NCBI GenBank assembly: GCA_014237855.1
Contig: JABACD010000001.1
Span: 62,001 to 126,000, forward strand
DNA: 64,000 nt
Direction of reading: 5' to 3'
Source: Planctomycetota bacterium
GTDB taxonomy: Bacteria; Planctomycetota; UBA1135; GCA-002686595
A program made the position numbers and the translations under genes. Each line of letters opens with the position of its first letter. Within the stretch, counting starts at the first letter, position 1. The notes beneath the pieces were generated by a model. The model was not told where the DNA came from, did no database searches, and worked only from the letters and a program-made list of their open reading frames with translations. This document shows positions 18,316 through 26,037 of the stretch, piece by piece.

Positions 18316-18497
18316 GTAGGATGGAAAGTCGGCCCAATCCTCCCCCCTGGCGCCTCCTCTTGGAGGGCCCTGCGCGGAAGAGCGGGCGGAAAATCTTAGG
18401 GGCGGTGCCCTTGGCCGTCAATGAGGCCGATATCCTGATGGGCTACCCACGACCCAGGCGAAGCAACGCACGAACCCCTATTTCGCCACCTGATCCC

Positions 18498-19037
18498 ATG
18501 GCCAAGTCCCTCGAATTCGAGATTTCGATCTACCCCGCACCGGTACTCCGCAAGCCTGCAAGTGAGGTGGAGAGCTTCGACGATGACCTCCAAGAGACCA
18601 TCGATGCGATGTTCATCCGGATGCGAGAGAGCCAGGGGGTCGGCCTCGCAGCCCCCCAGGTAGGGCTCAAGCAGCGGATCCTGGTGCTCAACCACTCTGG
18701 AGCGGCCGAGGACGACCTCGTCCTGGTCAACCCCACGATTCTCAAGCTCTCGGGCCCCAGGGAGGTCTCGGAGGAGGGCTGCCTCTCCTTTCCGGGGATC
18801 TACGGCGAGGTCTCACGACCGGACCGGGTGAGGATCAAGGCCCAGACCCCCAAGGGAGAGCCCTTCGAGCAGGACTACGAGGGATTCGTCTCTCGGATCA
18901 TCCAGCACGAGATGGATCACCTGGAGGGGGTCCTGCTGATCGACCGGATGTCTCCAGCCGACAAGCTGCGCAACAGACTGGCCTTCGAGGACCTGGTCGA
19001 GGACTACAAGTCCAAGCTCGCCAAGGCGGGAAGCTAG
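18498..19037 (+). CDS. def: Peptide deformylase
   Basis: A 179-residue metalloenzyme that removes the formyl group from nascent protein N-termini. All three motifs are present: GVGLAAPQVG (47-56), EGCLSFPG with metal ligand C95, and HEMDHLEG with ligands H137 and H141 and catalytic glutamate 138. The chosen ATG gives the usual N-terminus just before IYPAPVLRKP; an in-frame ATG 60 bases upstream would add a proline-rich, non-conserved extension. It is followed after ten bases by ribF, so the two are probably one operon, divergent from the TPR-rpsT unit. Confidence 0.96.
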   Translation: MAKSLEFEISIYPAPVLRKPASEVESFDDDLQETIDAMFIRMRESQGVGLAAPQVGLKQRILVLNHSGAAEDDLVLVNPTILKLSGPREVSEEGCLSFPGIYGEVSRPDRVRIKAQTPKGEPFEQDYEGFVSRIIQHEMDHLEGVLLIDRMSPADKLRNRLAFEDLVEDYKSKLAKAGS

Positions 19038-19047
19038 CTCCCTGACG

Positions 19048-20013
19048 ATGAGAATCACCCGGGACCTCAGCCAGCTCGAGGCCTCCCCTGAGCGTGGAGC
19101 AGTCACCTCCCTCGGCGTCTTCGACGGAGTCCACCTGGGGCATCAGGCCATTCTGGCAGCCAATGTGAAGAAGGCCCGTGAGCTCGACGCCGAGCCAACC
19201 GTGGTGACCTTCAGTGGACATCCCAAGCAGGTCCTGCTGGGCCGTGCTCCCCGCACGCTGACCACCCTGGAGCACCGCCTGAAGCTCTTCGAGCGAGCCG
19301 GAATCCAGCACACAGTCGTGCTGCCCTTCGACGAGGCCGTCCGCAGCACTCCCGCCAAGGTCTTTGCCGAGGAGTTCCTGGTGGCCCAGCTGGGCACGAG
19401 GCACTTCGTCCTGGGCTTCGACAGCAAGTTCGGAGACGGCAGAGAGGGCGATGCCGCCTTCCTCCAGGCTCTGGGGTACTCGACCTCCGTGGTTCCCATG
19501 GTGATCATCAACCAGCGGGGGGTCTCCAGCACAGCCATCCGCGAGGCGGTCGAGCTCGGGGACCTGGAGGGCGCCCAGAGCATGCTCGGGAGGCGGGTGT
19601 CCGTCCTGGGTGAGGTCGTCCATGGCAACGAGCTGGGCCGCCAGCTCGGCTTCCCGACTGCCAATCTCGACCTCCACCACGAGCTCCACCCGCCCGTGGG
19701 GGTCTACGCCTGCCTGGTCAACCTGATCCAGGAGCCCCCACCCGGCGATACGTCTCAGACCTGGCAAGGAGTCTCCAACATCGGCTTTCGCCCCACGGTG
19801 GACGGCAGCCCCCCGCCCCTTCCCCTGGTGGAGGTGCACCTCTTCGACTTCGATGGCGATCTCTACGGGGAGCGCCTGGAGCTGGAATTCGTGGCCAGTC
19901 TTCGAGGCGAGCGCAAGTTCGCCGGTCTCGAAGCCCTCAAGGCTCAGATCGGCCTCGACACCGAGGCGGCTCGGGCAGCCCTGGACGCCCTCAACTCCGA
20001 TCCCTCCACCTGA
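19048..20013 (+). CDS. ribF: Bifunctional riboflavin kinase / FAD synthetase
   Basis: A 321-residue protein with both RibF modules. The N-terminal FAD synthetase nucleotidyltransferase shows FDGVHLGH at 25-32 and VSSTAIREAVELGD further on. The C-terminal riboflavin kinase shows the GRQLGFPTANL signature and the LYGERLELEFVASLRGERKF tail. It makes FMN and FAD from riboflavin and ATP. A rather long insert (IQEPPPGDTSQTWQG) lies in the kinase domain. It follows def by ten bases and precedes the tRNA-Phe promoter. Confidence 0.95.
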   Translation: MRITRDLSQLEASPERGAVTSLGVFDGVHLGHQAILAANVKKARELDAEPTVVTFSGHPKQVLLGRAPRTLTTLEHRLKLFERAGIQHTVVLPFDEAVRSTPAKVFAEEFLVAQLGTRHFVLGFDSKFGDGREGDAAFLQALGYSTSVVPMVIINQRGVSSTAIREAVELGDLEGAQSMLGRRVSVLGEVVHGNELGRQLGFPTANLDLHHELHPPVGVYACLVNLIQEPPPGDTSQTWQGVSNIGFRPTVDGSPPPLPLVEVHLFDFDGDLYGERLELEFVASLRGERKFAGLEALKAQIGLDTEAARAALDALNSDPST

Positions 20014-20029
20014 TTCCTCTCCTCGCGAA

Positions 20030-20057
20030 TTGACCTTCGCCAATCTGGGGGCATAAT
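20030..20057 (+). promoter_or_regulatory. Sigma-70-type promoter for tRNA-Phe
   Basis: TTGACC (20030-20035) and CATAAT (20052-20057) are separated by 16 bases, close to the vegetative consensus. Transcription would start near 20064 and run through the tRNA about 45 bases later, possibly on into the DUF971 and arfB genes. Confidence 0.65.
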
Positions 20058-20109
20058 CCGCCCTCCGCAATGCGGCTAGAGGCCCTTGAAGGCCCTGCCG
20101 CGTTGCCCC

Positions 20110-20185
20110 GGGCGGGTAGCTCAGTTGGTAGAGCACTTGACTGAAAATCAAGGGGTCACCGGTTCAAGTCCGGTCCCGCCCACCA
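20110..20185 (+). tRNA. tRNA-Phe(GAA)
   Basis: A 76-base cloverleaf. The acceptor stem is GGGCGGG/CCCGCCC, the D arm is GCTC/GAGC, and the anticodon stem is CTTGA/TCAAG around loop CTGAAAA with anticodon GAA. The variable loop has five bases, and the T arm is ACCGG/CCGGT with TTCAAGT. The terminal CCA is encoded. All stems pair without mismatch. Confidence 0.98.
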
Positions 20186-20217
20186 GCCGCCCCAGGGGGG
20201 GCAAGACGCGGAAGACC

Positions 20218-20529
20218 ATGAACGCCACCCAGCCGAGATTGATCGAGCGCAGCGTTCCCGGCAAGGTCACGATCGAGTGGGCCGATGGATCCACCAGCGT
20301 GTTCACTGCCGCGGACTTGAGAAAGGTGTGCCCCTGTGCCGGCTGCGTGAGTGAAGCCACCGGAGTACGCACCCACGATCCCGCCACCGTGCCGGACGAC
20401 CTGGAGCAGAGCAACCTGTCCCTGATAGGCAACTACGCCATCTCCATGCAGTTCTCTGACGGCCACTCCACGGGCATCTTCACCTTCGAGGCCCTGCGCC
20501 GACTTGCCGACTCCGGCAGCCTGCACTAG
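20218..20529 (+). CDS. DUF971 (GBBH-like N-terminal) protein
   Basis: A 103-residue single-domain protein of the gamma-butyrobetaine-hydroxylase N-terminal-like family. It shows the strand pair VTIEWADGSTSVF, then ADLRKVCPCAGCVSE with a Cys-rich turn where relatives have a CPCA motif, then NYAISMQFSDGHSTGIFTFEALR. Free-standing members are linked to iron-sulfur or metal handling, but the role is not settled. The start is the ATG at 20218; earlier in-frame codons would run back through the tRNA gene. It sits 32 bases after the tRNA and eight before arfB. Confidence 0.85.
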   Translation: MNATQPRLIERSVPGKVTIEWADGSTSVFTAADLRKVCPCAGCVSEATGVRTHDPATVPDDLEQSNLSLIGNYAISMQFSDGHSTGIFTFEALRRLADSGSLH

Positions 20530-20537
20530 GTGGAGCC

Positions 20538-20960
20538 GTGGATGCCCTGCGGGTCACCAGTCGGCTCACCCTGCCCCCCCAGGAGCTGGAGCTGACCTTC
20601 GCGCGGTCGGGTGGCCCGGGCGGCCAGAACGTGAACAAGGTGGCCAGCAAGGCCGTGCTGCGCTTCTCGGTTCGCGACAGCCAGTCCCTGAGCGCTGGGC
20701 AGCGCCAGCTCCTGTTGCAACGCCTGGGGAGCAAGCTGGTCGGTGATGGCGAGCTCGTGATCCACGCCTCGGTTCACCGCGAGCAGGCCAGGAATGTCGA
20801 GGACGCCCGGGAGCGCCTGGCCCAGACCCTCAGAGATGGCCTCACGGTCCCCAAGAAGCGCAAGCGCACCAGGCCAACTCGCGGATCCCAGAAGCGGCGC
20901 CTCGAGAGCAAGCGTCAGCGAGGACAGATCAAGAAGGACAGGAGACAGAATCACGAATGA
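20538..20960 (+). CDS. arfB: Alternative ribosome-rescue factor ArfB (YaeJ-like peptidyl-tRNA hydrolase)
   Basis: A 140-residue class-I-release-factor-like protein lacking the codon-recognition domains. The catalytic loop reads ARSGGPGGQNVNKVASK with GGQ at 28-30, and the C-terminus is the expected long basic tail (KKRKRTRPTRGSQKRR) that enters the empty mRNA channel. It hydrolyses peptidyl-tRNA on ribosomes stalled without a stop codon. The start is GTG at 20538; the nearby ATG at 20542 is out of frame. An AGGTGGAG ribosome-binding stretch overlaps the previous stop. It overlaps the next gene by four bases. Confidence 0.93.
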   Translation: MDALRVTSRLTLPPQELELTFARSGGPGGQNVNKVASKAVLRFSVRDSQSLSAGQRQLLLQRLGSKLVGDGELVIHASVHREQARNVEDARERLAQTLRDGLTVPKKRKRTRPTRGSQKRRLESKRQRGQIKKDRRQNHE

Positions 20961-21391
20961 ACGACCCCCGAGAGGATCTCAAGAGTGGCATCGCCGAGTT
21001 GAAGCGCAGGCTGAAGAGCAAGGAGATCCCTGATCGCCAGCTCGTGCGACTGACCTTCCTGGCCCTGGGTAGGGTCAGCGCGAACGAGGGAGAAGGTGCC
21101 GCCAAACCTCTGGCCAAGGGGCTGAGTGAGGCTGCGGAGCCCCATGGCGAGCGCTGGGACGAGGCGGTGGAGTCCGAGATGACCCTGGCCGTCTCGGAAC
21201 ACGTTCATGGCGTCGATCCCAAGTACCTGGACATGCCCGGCTACGACTTCGCCTACACGATCGCTGCCCGGGAGCGCCTCGAGCAACGGCTGGTCGCCGC
21301 CGAGCTGCTCAAGTGGAAGGTGACAGAGCACCTGCTCGACCAGGTTGCCGATGCCGACGCACGCCTGCTCCCTTATATAGAGAAGGGCTGA
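20957..21391 (+). CDS. Hypothetical protein, helical, coupled to arfB
   Basis: A 144-residue charged protein I do not recognise. It starts inside the arfB stop (ATGA overlap), so it is almost certainly translated from the same mRNA. Sequence features: an N-terminal basic helix (SGIAELKRRLKSKEIPD), an Ala/Glu-rich middle, PKYLDMPGYDFAYTIAARERLEQ near 90-112, and a hydrophobic-basic C-terminus ending PYIEKG. There is no membrane segment or catalytic motif. A ribosome-related role is suggested only by the neighbour. Confidence 0.7.
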   Translation: MNDPREDLKSGIAELKRRLKSKEIPDRQLVRLTFLALGRVSANEGEGAAKPLAKGLSEAAEPHGERWDEAVESEMTLAVSEHVHGVDPKYLDMPGYDFAYTIAARERLEQRLVAAELLKWKVTEHLLDQVADADARLLPYIEKG

Positions 21392-21423
21392 TCCAGCCCC
21401 GCTGGCCACCTGATGGGTGCGGG

Positions 21424-21664
21424 TCCCGCCAGACCCCAGGCGGGGAATGCGCTCGGAAGTGGCCCCATCAGCGGCCACCGAACGCCCTTTCTGGACCGAG
21501 TTTGGGAATTGAGGCCGATTGAGGGCCCAAGGTGGGCGGATTGGGCCACCGAGCGGCCAGCCCTATCGCGAAGCCCATCGATGGCAGCCACGCAACACAA
21601 GTTTAGCTGTAAACCATTGATACAAAATAGCTTGCGGTAATCCACCGGCCCCCTATTGGGGCCG
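21424..21664 (+). other. Hairpin-rich noncoding region upstream of the first porin
   Basis: The 543 bases between 21391 and 21935 hold no credible gene. Four perfect stems are visible: 21424-21446 (CCCGCC/GGCGGG), 21459-21478 (GTGGCC/GGCCAC), 21524-21547 (GGCCCAA/TTGGGCC) and 21646-21664 (CGGCCCC/GGGGCCG). The first two may terminate the arfB unit. An AT-rich patch near 21600-21640 (TTGATACAAAAT) could include the porin promoter, which would give a long structured leader. No known riboswitch class was recognised. Confidence 0.4.
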
Positions 21665-21934
21665 ACCTGCGGCGCCTGGAGCCCCCCCCCGAAGAGCCCC
21701 ACCAACCACGGCGAACCACATAAACTGCTGCAGAAAAGAGCCTTAGGGCATCCGACCAGCCACAACCCCAGTTTGAGGGACCGAGAGGGCACATCGCCGC
21801 CGATTGTGCATTTGGTCTCCTGGTGAAAATTTGCGGTCGCCCCTTACGTCGGCCGCTGGAGCTAGGCACCCTTTGCCCGCTTCAGACCCCATCCCATTTC
21901 ACTCAGTGGTCTCTCTCTTTGGAGTGCATACCAA

Positions 21935-23065
21935 ATGAACAAGTTTGTTTTCAGCGCGCTTGCCGGCTCTCTGGTCGGCGCGACTGGCTTCGCCAACGAT
22001 ACAGAGTGGCCGGAGCTTGACCGGGAACTCGCGGCGCTCAACAGCGCCCCGCTTTCCCTTGATAATCACGAAGGTATCCATGTCTCTGGCTGGTTGATCA
22101 GTGCGATCACCTCCGATGACACGCCCGGTGATGACGATTCTGACGACCTCTCCACAGGAGTGGTCGCCTCTCGAGTCAACTTGAGCGGTTCCCTGGGTTC
22201 CAACTACAGCTTCATGCTCGGTTGGGATTTCACGGACACCGGTGAGCTCTACGCCCCGGCTGGCGTTCCGGTCGGACAGTTTGGCACCGGTGGCCTCACG
22301 GACGCTTATGTGGCCGTGGGAATCGCCGATGGCATCGAATTCAAGATGGGTGCGTTCCGCAGGGAATTCCTGGCGAGCTCCACCATTCAGCGTAATCACA
22401 CGCTGTTCATCGACCGCTCCTACCTCGGTGCCCAGTACGCCAGCCGTGATGCTGGTGTCGGCCTCAGTGGTAACTTCAACCGCGTGAACTGGGAGGTCAC
22501 CCTCCAGAATGGTCACAGTGGCAATGGCGACGACTTCTCGTACAGCGCCCACGTCGACTTCGACATCATGGGTACCTCCTCGGGTAACGAGGGTGCCATC
22601 GGCGCTGCCGAAGGTACGAACGTGAATGTCGGCCTCACCTACGCTGACGATGGCTCGGACTACACCGCAGCCGACGCCGGTACCATTGTTGACGGAGTCC
22701 CCGTCGCGGCTGGCGACAGCCGTGATGCGGCTCAGCTTGCTGCCTACGCCTCGCTCACCGCAGGCGCTATCTCGGCTGCCGTCGAGATCGTCGACCAGGA
22801 CGCTGCCGTCTCAGTCGATGACGCCGCCACTCCCTGGAGTGCCGGCATCGCCTACATGTTCGGAGGAGACTACGAAGTTGGCTTCCGCTGGGACGACTAC
22901 GATGACGCCCTCGGCACGAACCGCTACAACCTCGTCCTCAACCGCTACATCATGGGGCAAGACCTCAAGTGGCAGCTGCAGTTCTCCACCGGCGACAACG
23001 ATGGCGGCCCCACCGATCCTGACGAGCCTGACATCTTTGCGCTCGGCCTTGCCGCTGGATTCTAG
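21935..23065 (+). CDS. OprO/OprP-like outer-membrane porin
   Basis: A 376-residue exported protein. A short signal peptide (MNKFVFSALAGSLVGATGFA) is followed by an acidic linker, then alternating beta strands rich in Gly, Asp, Ser and aromatic residues. The chain ends in phenylalanine (LGLAAGF), as expected for a BamA substrate. The segments HVSGWLISAIT, FKMGAFRREFLAS and LNRYIMGQDLKWQLQFS resemble phosphate-selective OprO/OprP porins, but very few basic residues are seen in strands, so anion selectivity is doubtful. It is paralogous to the next gene (shared LNRYI-G-DLKWQL). GGAG lies ten bases before the ATG. Codon choice looks optimised for high expression. Confidence 0.85.
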   Translation: MNKFVFSALAGSLVGATGFANDTEWPELDRELAALNSAPLSLDNHEGIHVSGWLISAITSDDTPGDDDSDDLSTGVVASRVNLSGSLGSNYSFMLGWDFTDTGELYAPAGVPVGQFGTGGLTDAYVAVGIADGIEFKMGAFRREFLASSTIQRNHTLFIDRSYLGAQYASRDAGVGLSGNFNRVNWEVTLQNGHSGNGDDFSYSAHVDFDIMGTSSGNEGAIGAAEGTNVNVGLTYADDGSDYTAADAGTIVDGVPVAAGDSRDAAQLAAYASLTAGAISAAVEIVDQDAAVSVDDAATPWSAGIAYMFGGDYEVGFRWDDYDDALGTNRYNLVLNRYIMGQDLKWQLQFSTGDNDGGPTDPDEPDIFALGLAAGF

Positions 23066-23122
23066 GACCCACGGATAGGAGTTCTCTCTCCGCGCGCGCC
23101 GCGGACGAGGCTCACACAATCA

Positions 23123-23161
23123 GCAGGGCCCTGCGCGCGTCGCGGGGCCCTGCTTCTTTTT
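23123..23161 (+). terminator. Rho-independent terminator of the first porin gene
   Basis: A nine-pair perfect stem, GCAGGGCCC/GGGCCCTGC, with a 13-base loop is followed directly by TTCTTTTT. It lies 57 bases after the porin stop and separates it from the second porin gene. Confidence 0.9.
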
Positions 23162-23209
23162 CAGGCACGAAGAACGAATCGGCTCCAGCCCCTTCTCGGC
23201 GTCACTTCA

Positions 23210-24283
23210 ATGAACGAACGAAGACGACTCTCCATCACGCTCTGTCTCGCACTCCTCCCCCAGCTTGCAGTCGCCCAGGACAGCCTGGAGGTCGCCTCTG
23301 AGGAGGAAGAAGTGGACGAGTGGACCGCCCTGGACATGGAGTTTCAGGGGCTCGAGGCACTCGAGCTGGAGTACGAGCCGCTTGCGGAGATCTGGGGCTA
23401 CGGTCGTTCGAACGTCTACTACGACAAGGACGACAACCACGGTGCCCTGAATCTCGACAACCTGCGCGTCAACCTGGTCGGACAGCTGGCGGGATATGAC
23501 TACAGACTCACCAGCGAACTCGCCTCGGGAAGTCTCGAGTTGCTGGATGCCTGGATGACCACGGGCATTGGCGAGGAGTTCGGGTTCACCCTGGGGCAGT
23601 TCAAGACCCCCTTCCTACGCTCCGGAATGCTCGAGGCCTGCGACCTCCTGATGATCGCAAGAACGCGGAACGGCATCTTCTATGCCACCCGTGACCAGGG
23701 AGTCATGGTCAATGGTGATCACGGCCGCTTCCACTGGGCCCTGGCAGCACAGAACGGGGCCTCTGCACAGTTCGAACAGATGCTCACCACGGCGCACGCC
23801 AAGGTGGACATCATCGGCCAGCCCGAGATGGCTCACGAAGGCGCCTATGGATCCGGAGGCACGACCCGGCTGACTGTTGGTGCGGGTATCTCCAACGATG
23901 ATGCCTCCAGTGATGGCACAGCCTTCGCCTTGGAGGCCAACTTCGTCAACAAGCGCTTCTGCCTCCAGGCCGAGTGGCTCGACTACGGAGATGACTACAG
24001 CTTCCTCGATACCGAGCAGCGCGGCGGCACCTCACCCTGGAGTGTGACCGCCAGCTACATGCTGGTCCTCCAGAAGTACGAGCTCGCCCTGCGTTACGAC
24101 GACTTCGACGATGTCTCGGAACCGATGGAGTACAGCCGGCGCGTGCTCACAGCCGGACTCAACCGATACATTCAGGGCCATGACCTCAAGTGGCAGCTGA
24201 ACGTCGCCTCAGCGCACAAGGGCGGCGGAGATGACGGACCACACGATCTGCTTGTCGCACTAGGTGTTACCTACTCCTTCTGA
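23210..24283 (+). CDS. OprO/OprP-like outer-membrane porin, second copy
   Basis: A 357-residue paralogue of the upstream porin. It has a signal peptide (about 1-22, ending AVAQ), an acidic segment with an EEEEVDEW stretch, then a beta-barrel with FGFTLGQFKTPFLRSGM and FYATRDQGVMVNG, characteristic of the phosphate-selective porin O/P family. The C-terminus ends in GVTYSF with terminal phenylalanine. Compared with copy one it has more of the classical family motifs. Each porin has its own terminator, which suggests independent control of the two. Confidence 0.88.
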   Translation: MNERRRLSITLCLALLPQLAVAQDSLEVASEEEEVDEWTALDMEFQGLEALELEYEPLAEIWGYGRSNVYYDKDDNHGALNLDNLRVNLVGQLAGYDYRLTSELASGSLELLDAWMTTGIGEEFGFTLGQFKTPFLRSGMLEACDLLMIARTRNGIFYATRDQGVMVNGDHGRFHWALAAQNGASAQFEQMLTTAHAKVDIIGQPEMAHEGAYGSGGTTRLTVGAGISNDDASSDGTAFALEANFVNKRFCLQAEWLDYGDDYSFLDTEQRGGTSPWSVTASYMLVLQKYELALRYDDFDDVSEPMEYSRRVLTAGLNRYIQGHDLKWQLNVASAHKGGGDDGPHDLLVALGVTYSF

Positions 24284-24306
24284 GTCCTGCGACACATGGG
24301 CAGCAG

Positions 24307-24334
24307 GAGGCGTCGCAAGAGCGGCGCCTCTTTT
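24307..24334 (+). terminator. Rho-independent terminator of the second porin gene
   Basis: GAGGCGTCGC pairs with GCGGCGCCTC (ten pairs including one G-U) around AAGA and is followed by TTTT, 23 bases after the stop codon. Confidence 0.9.
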
Positions 24335-24450
24335 CGTTGATCCGATCAGGGAAAAGGGCGCTCTGGAATCCCAGGGGCGGGACCCAGTCAGGTGATTCCC
24401 CGTGGACCCTTCCCACCTCGCCGGGCTGGTCTATATTCGAGACTGAGCTC

Positions 24451-24600
24451 ATGAGGGCACTTGGGACTCCCGCCCCGGAGCAAGCCACACATGGGGAGGC
24501 TCGTCCAGATATTAAGGAGGTGATCAAAATCGACACTAGTGATAAACCCAACAGGCCCCTGACCACGCTCAGGAACCTTCACCTCGGAGGTATCGGCTGA
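24451..24600 (+). CDS. Possible small ORF in the 24.3-24.8 kb intergenic region
   Basis: The 435 bases from 24335 to 24769 contain no standard gene. A 49-codon frame runs from ATG 24451 to TGA 24600. The interior AAGGAGGTGATC (24514-24525) could instead launch a 26-codon version from the GTG overlapping it, with the peptide ending LTTLRNLHLGGIG. A possible promoter (TTCCCA, 16 bases, TATATT ending at about 24438) lies just upstream. The peptide is not recognised and no start codon has ideal spacing, so this may be a leader peptide, a small protein, or nothing. Confidence 0.3.
   Translation: MRALGTPAPEQATHGEARPDIKEVIKIDTSDKPNRPLTTLRNLHLGGIG
24514..24525 (+). promoter_or_regulatory. Perfect 12-base complement of the 16S rRNA 3' end
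   Basis: AAGGAGGTGATC matches the full anti-Shine-Dalgarno tail over twelve bases, far beyond an ordinary ribosome-binding site. The codons at usual spacing are AAA and ATC, and the only canonical start is a GTG inside the motif. It could be a ribosome-docking site for a very short ORF. On the minus strand it would mimic the 16S tail. Confidence 0.45.
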
Positions 24601-24704
24601 GACTTGGATCAGGGGCAAGGGTAGCGTGGCGACCTATGGCTAAGCCGCCCTGCCCCCTGGCTCTCCACGATCGGCTGAGGTCGATCTGCGAGAGGTGATT
24701 ATTG

Positions 24705-24731
24705 CGGCGAGTCGACTTGCTCGGCTCGCCG
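24705..24731. terminator. Strong stem-loop between the intergenic transcript and queD
   Basis: CGGCGAGTCGA pairs with TCGGCTCGCCG over eleven pairs (one G-U) around a CTTGC loop. TCTCTCGTTTGG follows on the plus strand. It lies 38 bases past the queD stop, so it could end transcription from both sides. No clean U tract is present. Confidence 0.5.
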
Positions 24732-24769
24732 TCTCTCGTTTGGCGTGACGAACCTCACTGACTCCAATG

Positions 24770-25204
24770 TCACTGCTCTGGAGGGCCGAAGTAGTCCACA
24801 TGGCTATCGGGCCCTTCATGAACGCGCAGGCGGTGCAGACGACAACCAGGATGATCATTGATCCGGGGAGCAAGACACTCCCAGAAGGCGATGGCCAGGT
24901 TCTCTGCGGTGGAGATCCGCCCTTCCATGAAGGGGACATCCAGGTCCAGGTGCTTGTGGTCCACCTGATCAAAGATCTCTTCACGCATGATCGCGCGCAG
25001 CACGTTCAGATCGATGATCATCCCTGAGGGCGGAACCTGACCCCTGACGGTCACCTCGTAGACGTAGGTGTGCCCATGGCCATTGGGATTGTTGCAAGGA
25101 CCATAGAGCTGTGCATTCTCCTCATCGCCAAGGGTGGGATCATGCAGGCGGTGCGCAGCAGAGAATTCCTGACGGTGCGTGAGCTCGAGTTCTGGTGATG
25201 ACAT
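24770..25204 (-). CDS. queD: 6-carboxy-5,6,7,8-tetrahydropterin synthase (QueD)
   Basis: A 144-residue T-fold enzyme of queuosine/7-deazaguanine synthesis that converts dihydroneopterin triphosphate to 6-carboxytetrahydropterin. The zinc ligands are H18 (FSAAHRL), H43 and H45 (NGHGHTY). The catalytic cysteine C37 lies in LYGPCNNPNG, and the DHKHLD and STAENLA (E101) motifs follow, with the closing glutamate in RVHEGP. I chose the ATG at 25204, where GGGAGG lies ten bases upstream; a longer frame adds an unconserved N-terminus. No other queuosine gene is in the window, and I saw no preQ1-riboswitch-like structure in the 226-base upstream gap. Confidence 0.93.
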   Translation of the reverse strand: MSSPELELTHRQEFSAAHRLHDPTLGDEENAQLYGPCNNPNGHGHTYVYEVTVRGQVPPSGMIIDLNVLRAIMREEIFDQVDHKHLDLDVPFMEGRISTAENLAIAFWECLAPRINDHPGCRLHRLRVHEGPDSHVDYFGPPEQ

Positions 25205-25432
25205 GCCCTGGCCGCCTCCCGCTAAAAAATCCGACAAATGCCGTTCGCTTGGCCGACGGAAGCATATCTCGACCCGCAAACCCTCACCACATGCTGGGGG
25301 GCAAGAAGTTAGGAGAAACCCTTCGCAATTGTTTCGCTAATGACGTCTTAGACAGCAGAACCAGCGAGCGGTGTTCAATTTTTTCCCGCTCTGGACTACA
25401 TCTCACTTCCGACCTTACAGGAGCACCAAGCC

Positions 25433-25795
25433 ATGAATAAGTCCTACGATTTTCGCCGGGCCGACAGCTTGATCCCCTTGCTTCAAGTGCTGAACAGGGA
25501 GATCGAGGAACGAACCAAGTCCGTACGTTCCGCCACCCACAGAGTCCATCGACTTCGCCGATCCAATGATCTGACAAGCACAGAGCGCCGCAACAAGATT
25601 GCGCTTCTCGAGGCCGAGATCTCAAACCACAAGCGAGAGATCAGGTACACGAAGAAGGAGCTCGAAGAACTTGGATGTATCGTCGACACCGAGAATCCAT
25701 CGACGGTTCTCATTCCAGGTAGAGACGGTAGCCTCGCAGCTGGATACGAATGGCGACTCGGTGACACACGCGTACACCCTCCAGTCGGAAACTGA
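25433..25795 (+). CDS. DUF2203-family protein
   Basis: A 120-residue protein with the DUF2203 layout: an N-terminal motif near SYDFRRADSLIPLLQVLNRE, a central charged coiled coil (about 35-80), and the C-terminal signature ELEELGCIVDTEN...YEWRLGDTRVHPPVGN that ends such proteins. AGGAG lies nine bases before the ATG. The function of the family is unknown. The coiled coil suggests a dimer. It stands alone, followed by a strong hairpin, and is divergent from queD. Confidence 0.78.
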   Translation: MNKSYDFRRADSLIPLLQVLNREIEERTKSVRSATHRVHRLRRSNDLTSTERRNKIALLEAEISNHKREIRYTKKELEELGCIVDTENPSTVLIPGRDGSLAAGYEWRLGDTRVHPPVGN

Positions 25796-25831
25796 GGACT
25801 GCTCACGGAGAGCAGACAGAGACAGAGATTC

Positions 25832-25857
25832 GCGGCCCGCACCCAGGTGCGGGCCGC
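25832..25857 (+). terminator. Terminator-like hairpin after the DUF2203 gene
   Basis: GCGGCCCGCAC pairs perfectly with GTGCGGGCCGC (eleven pairs) around CCAG, 36 bases after the stop. The following AGTCATTTCC is only weakly U-rich, so it may also act as a 3' stabiliser. Confidence 0.65.
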
Positions 25858-26037
25858 AGTCATTTCCGGAGGCCTCGATCAGCCTCGCTCGTGATTGCTG
25901 CTGCCTCTCATCTGGGAGCACAGATCGTGTTCCTCGAGAGTCGGGATCCTGGCCAGGTAGAAGAGCGCGCCGGGCCTTCAGGCTCACCGGCGCGCTCCTC
26001 GGGGGGTGGACCTGGCTACGCCACCCGGACTGCTTGT

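Noticed and set aside
18898..20151. 417-codon minus-strand open frame opposite def and ribF
   Set aside because: Both plus-strand genes have complete enzyme motifs; the antisense product has no family features and its frame runs on into the tRNA region.
20086..20217. Longer N-terminus for the DUF971 protein
   Set aside because: The extension would translate the whole tRNA-Phe gene; the ATG at 20218 gives the normal family start.
24490..24540. Remnant of a 16S rRNA 3' end on the minus strand
   Set aside because: The match stops after about thirteen bases; no helix 44/45 sequence or spacer/tRNA/23S sequence lies next to it.
25205..25432. preQ1 riboswitch upstream of queD
   Set aside because: The gap has no recognisable pseudoknot or conserved preQ1 aptamer core; only unpaired AT-rich stretches were seen.
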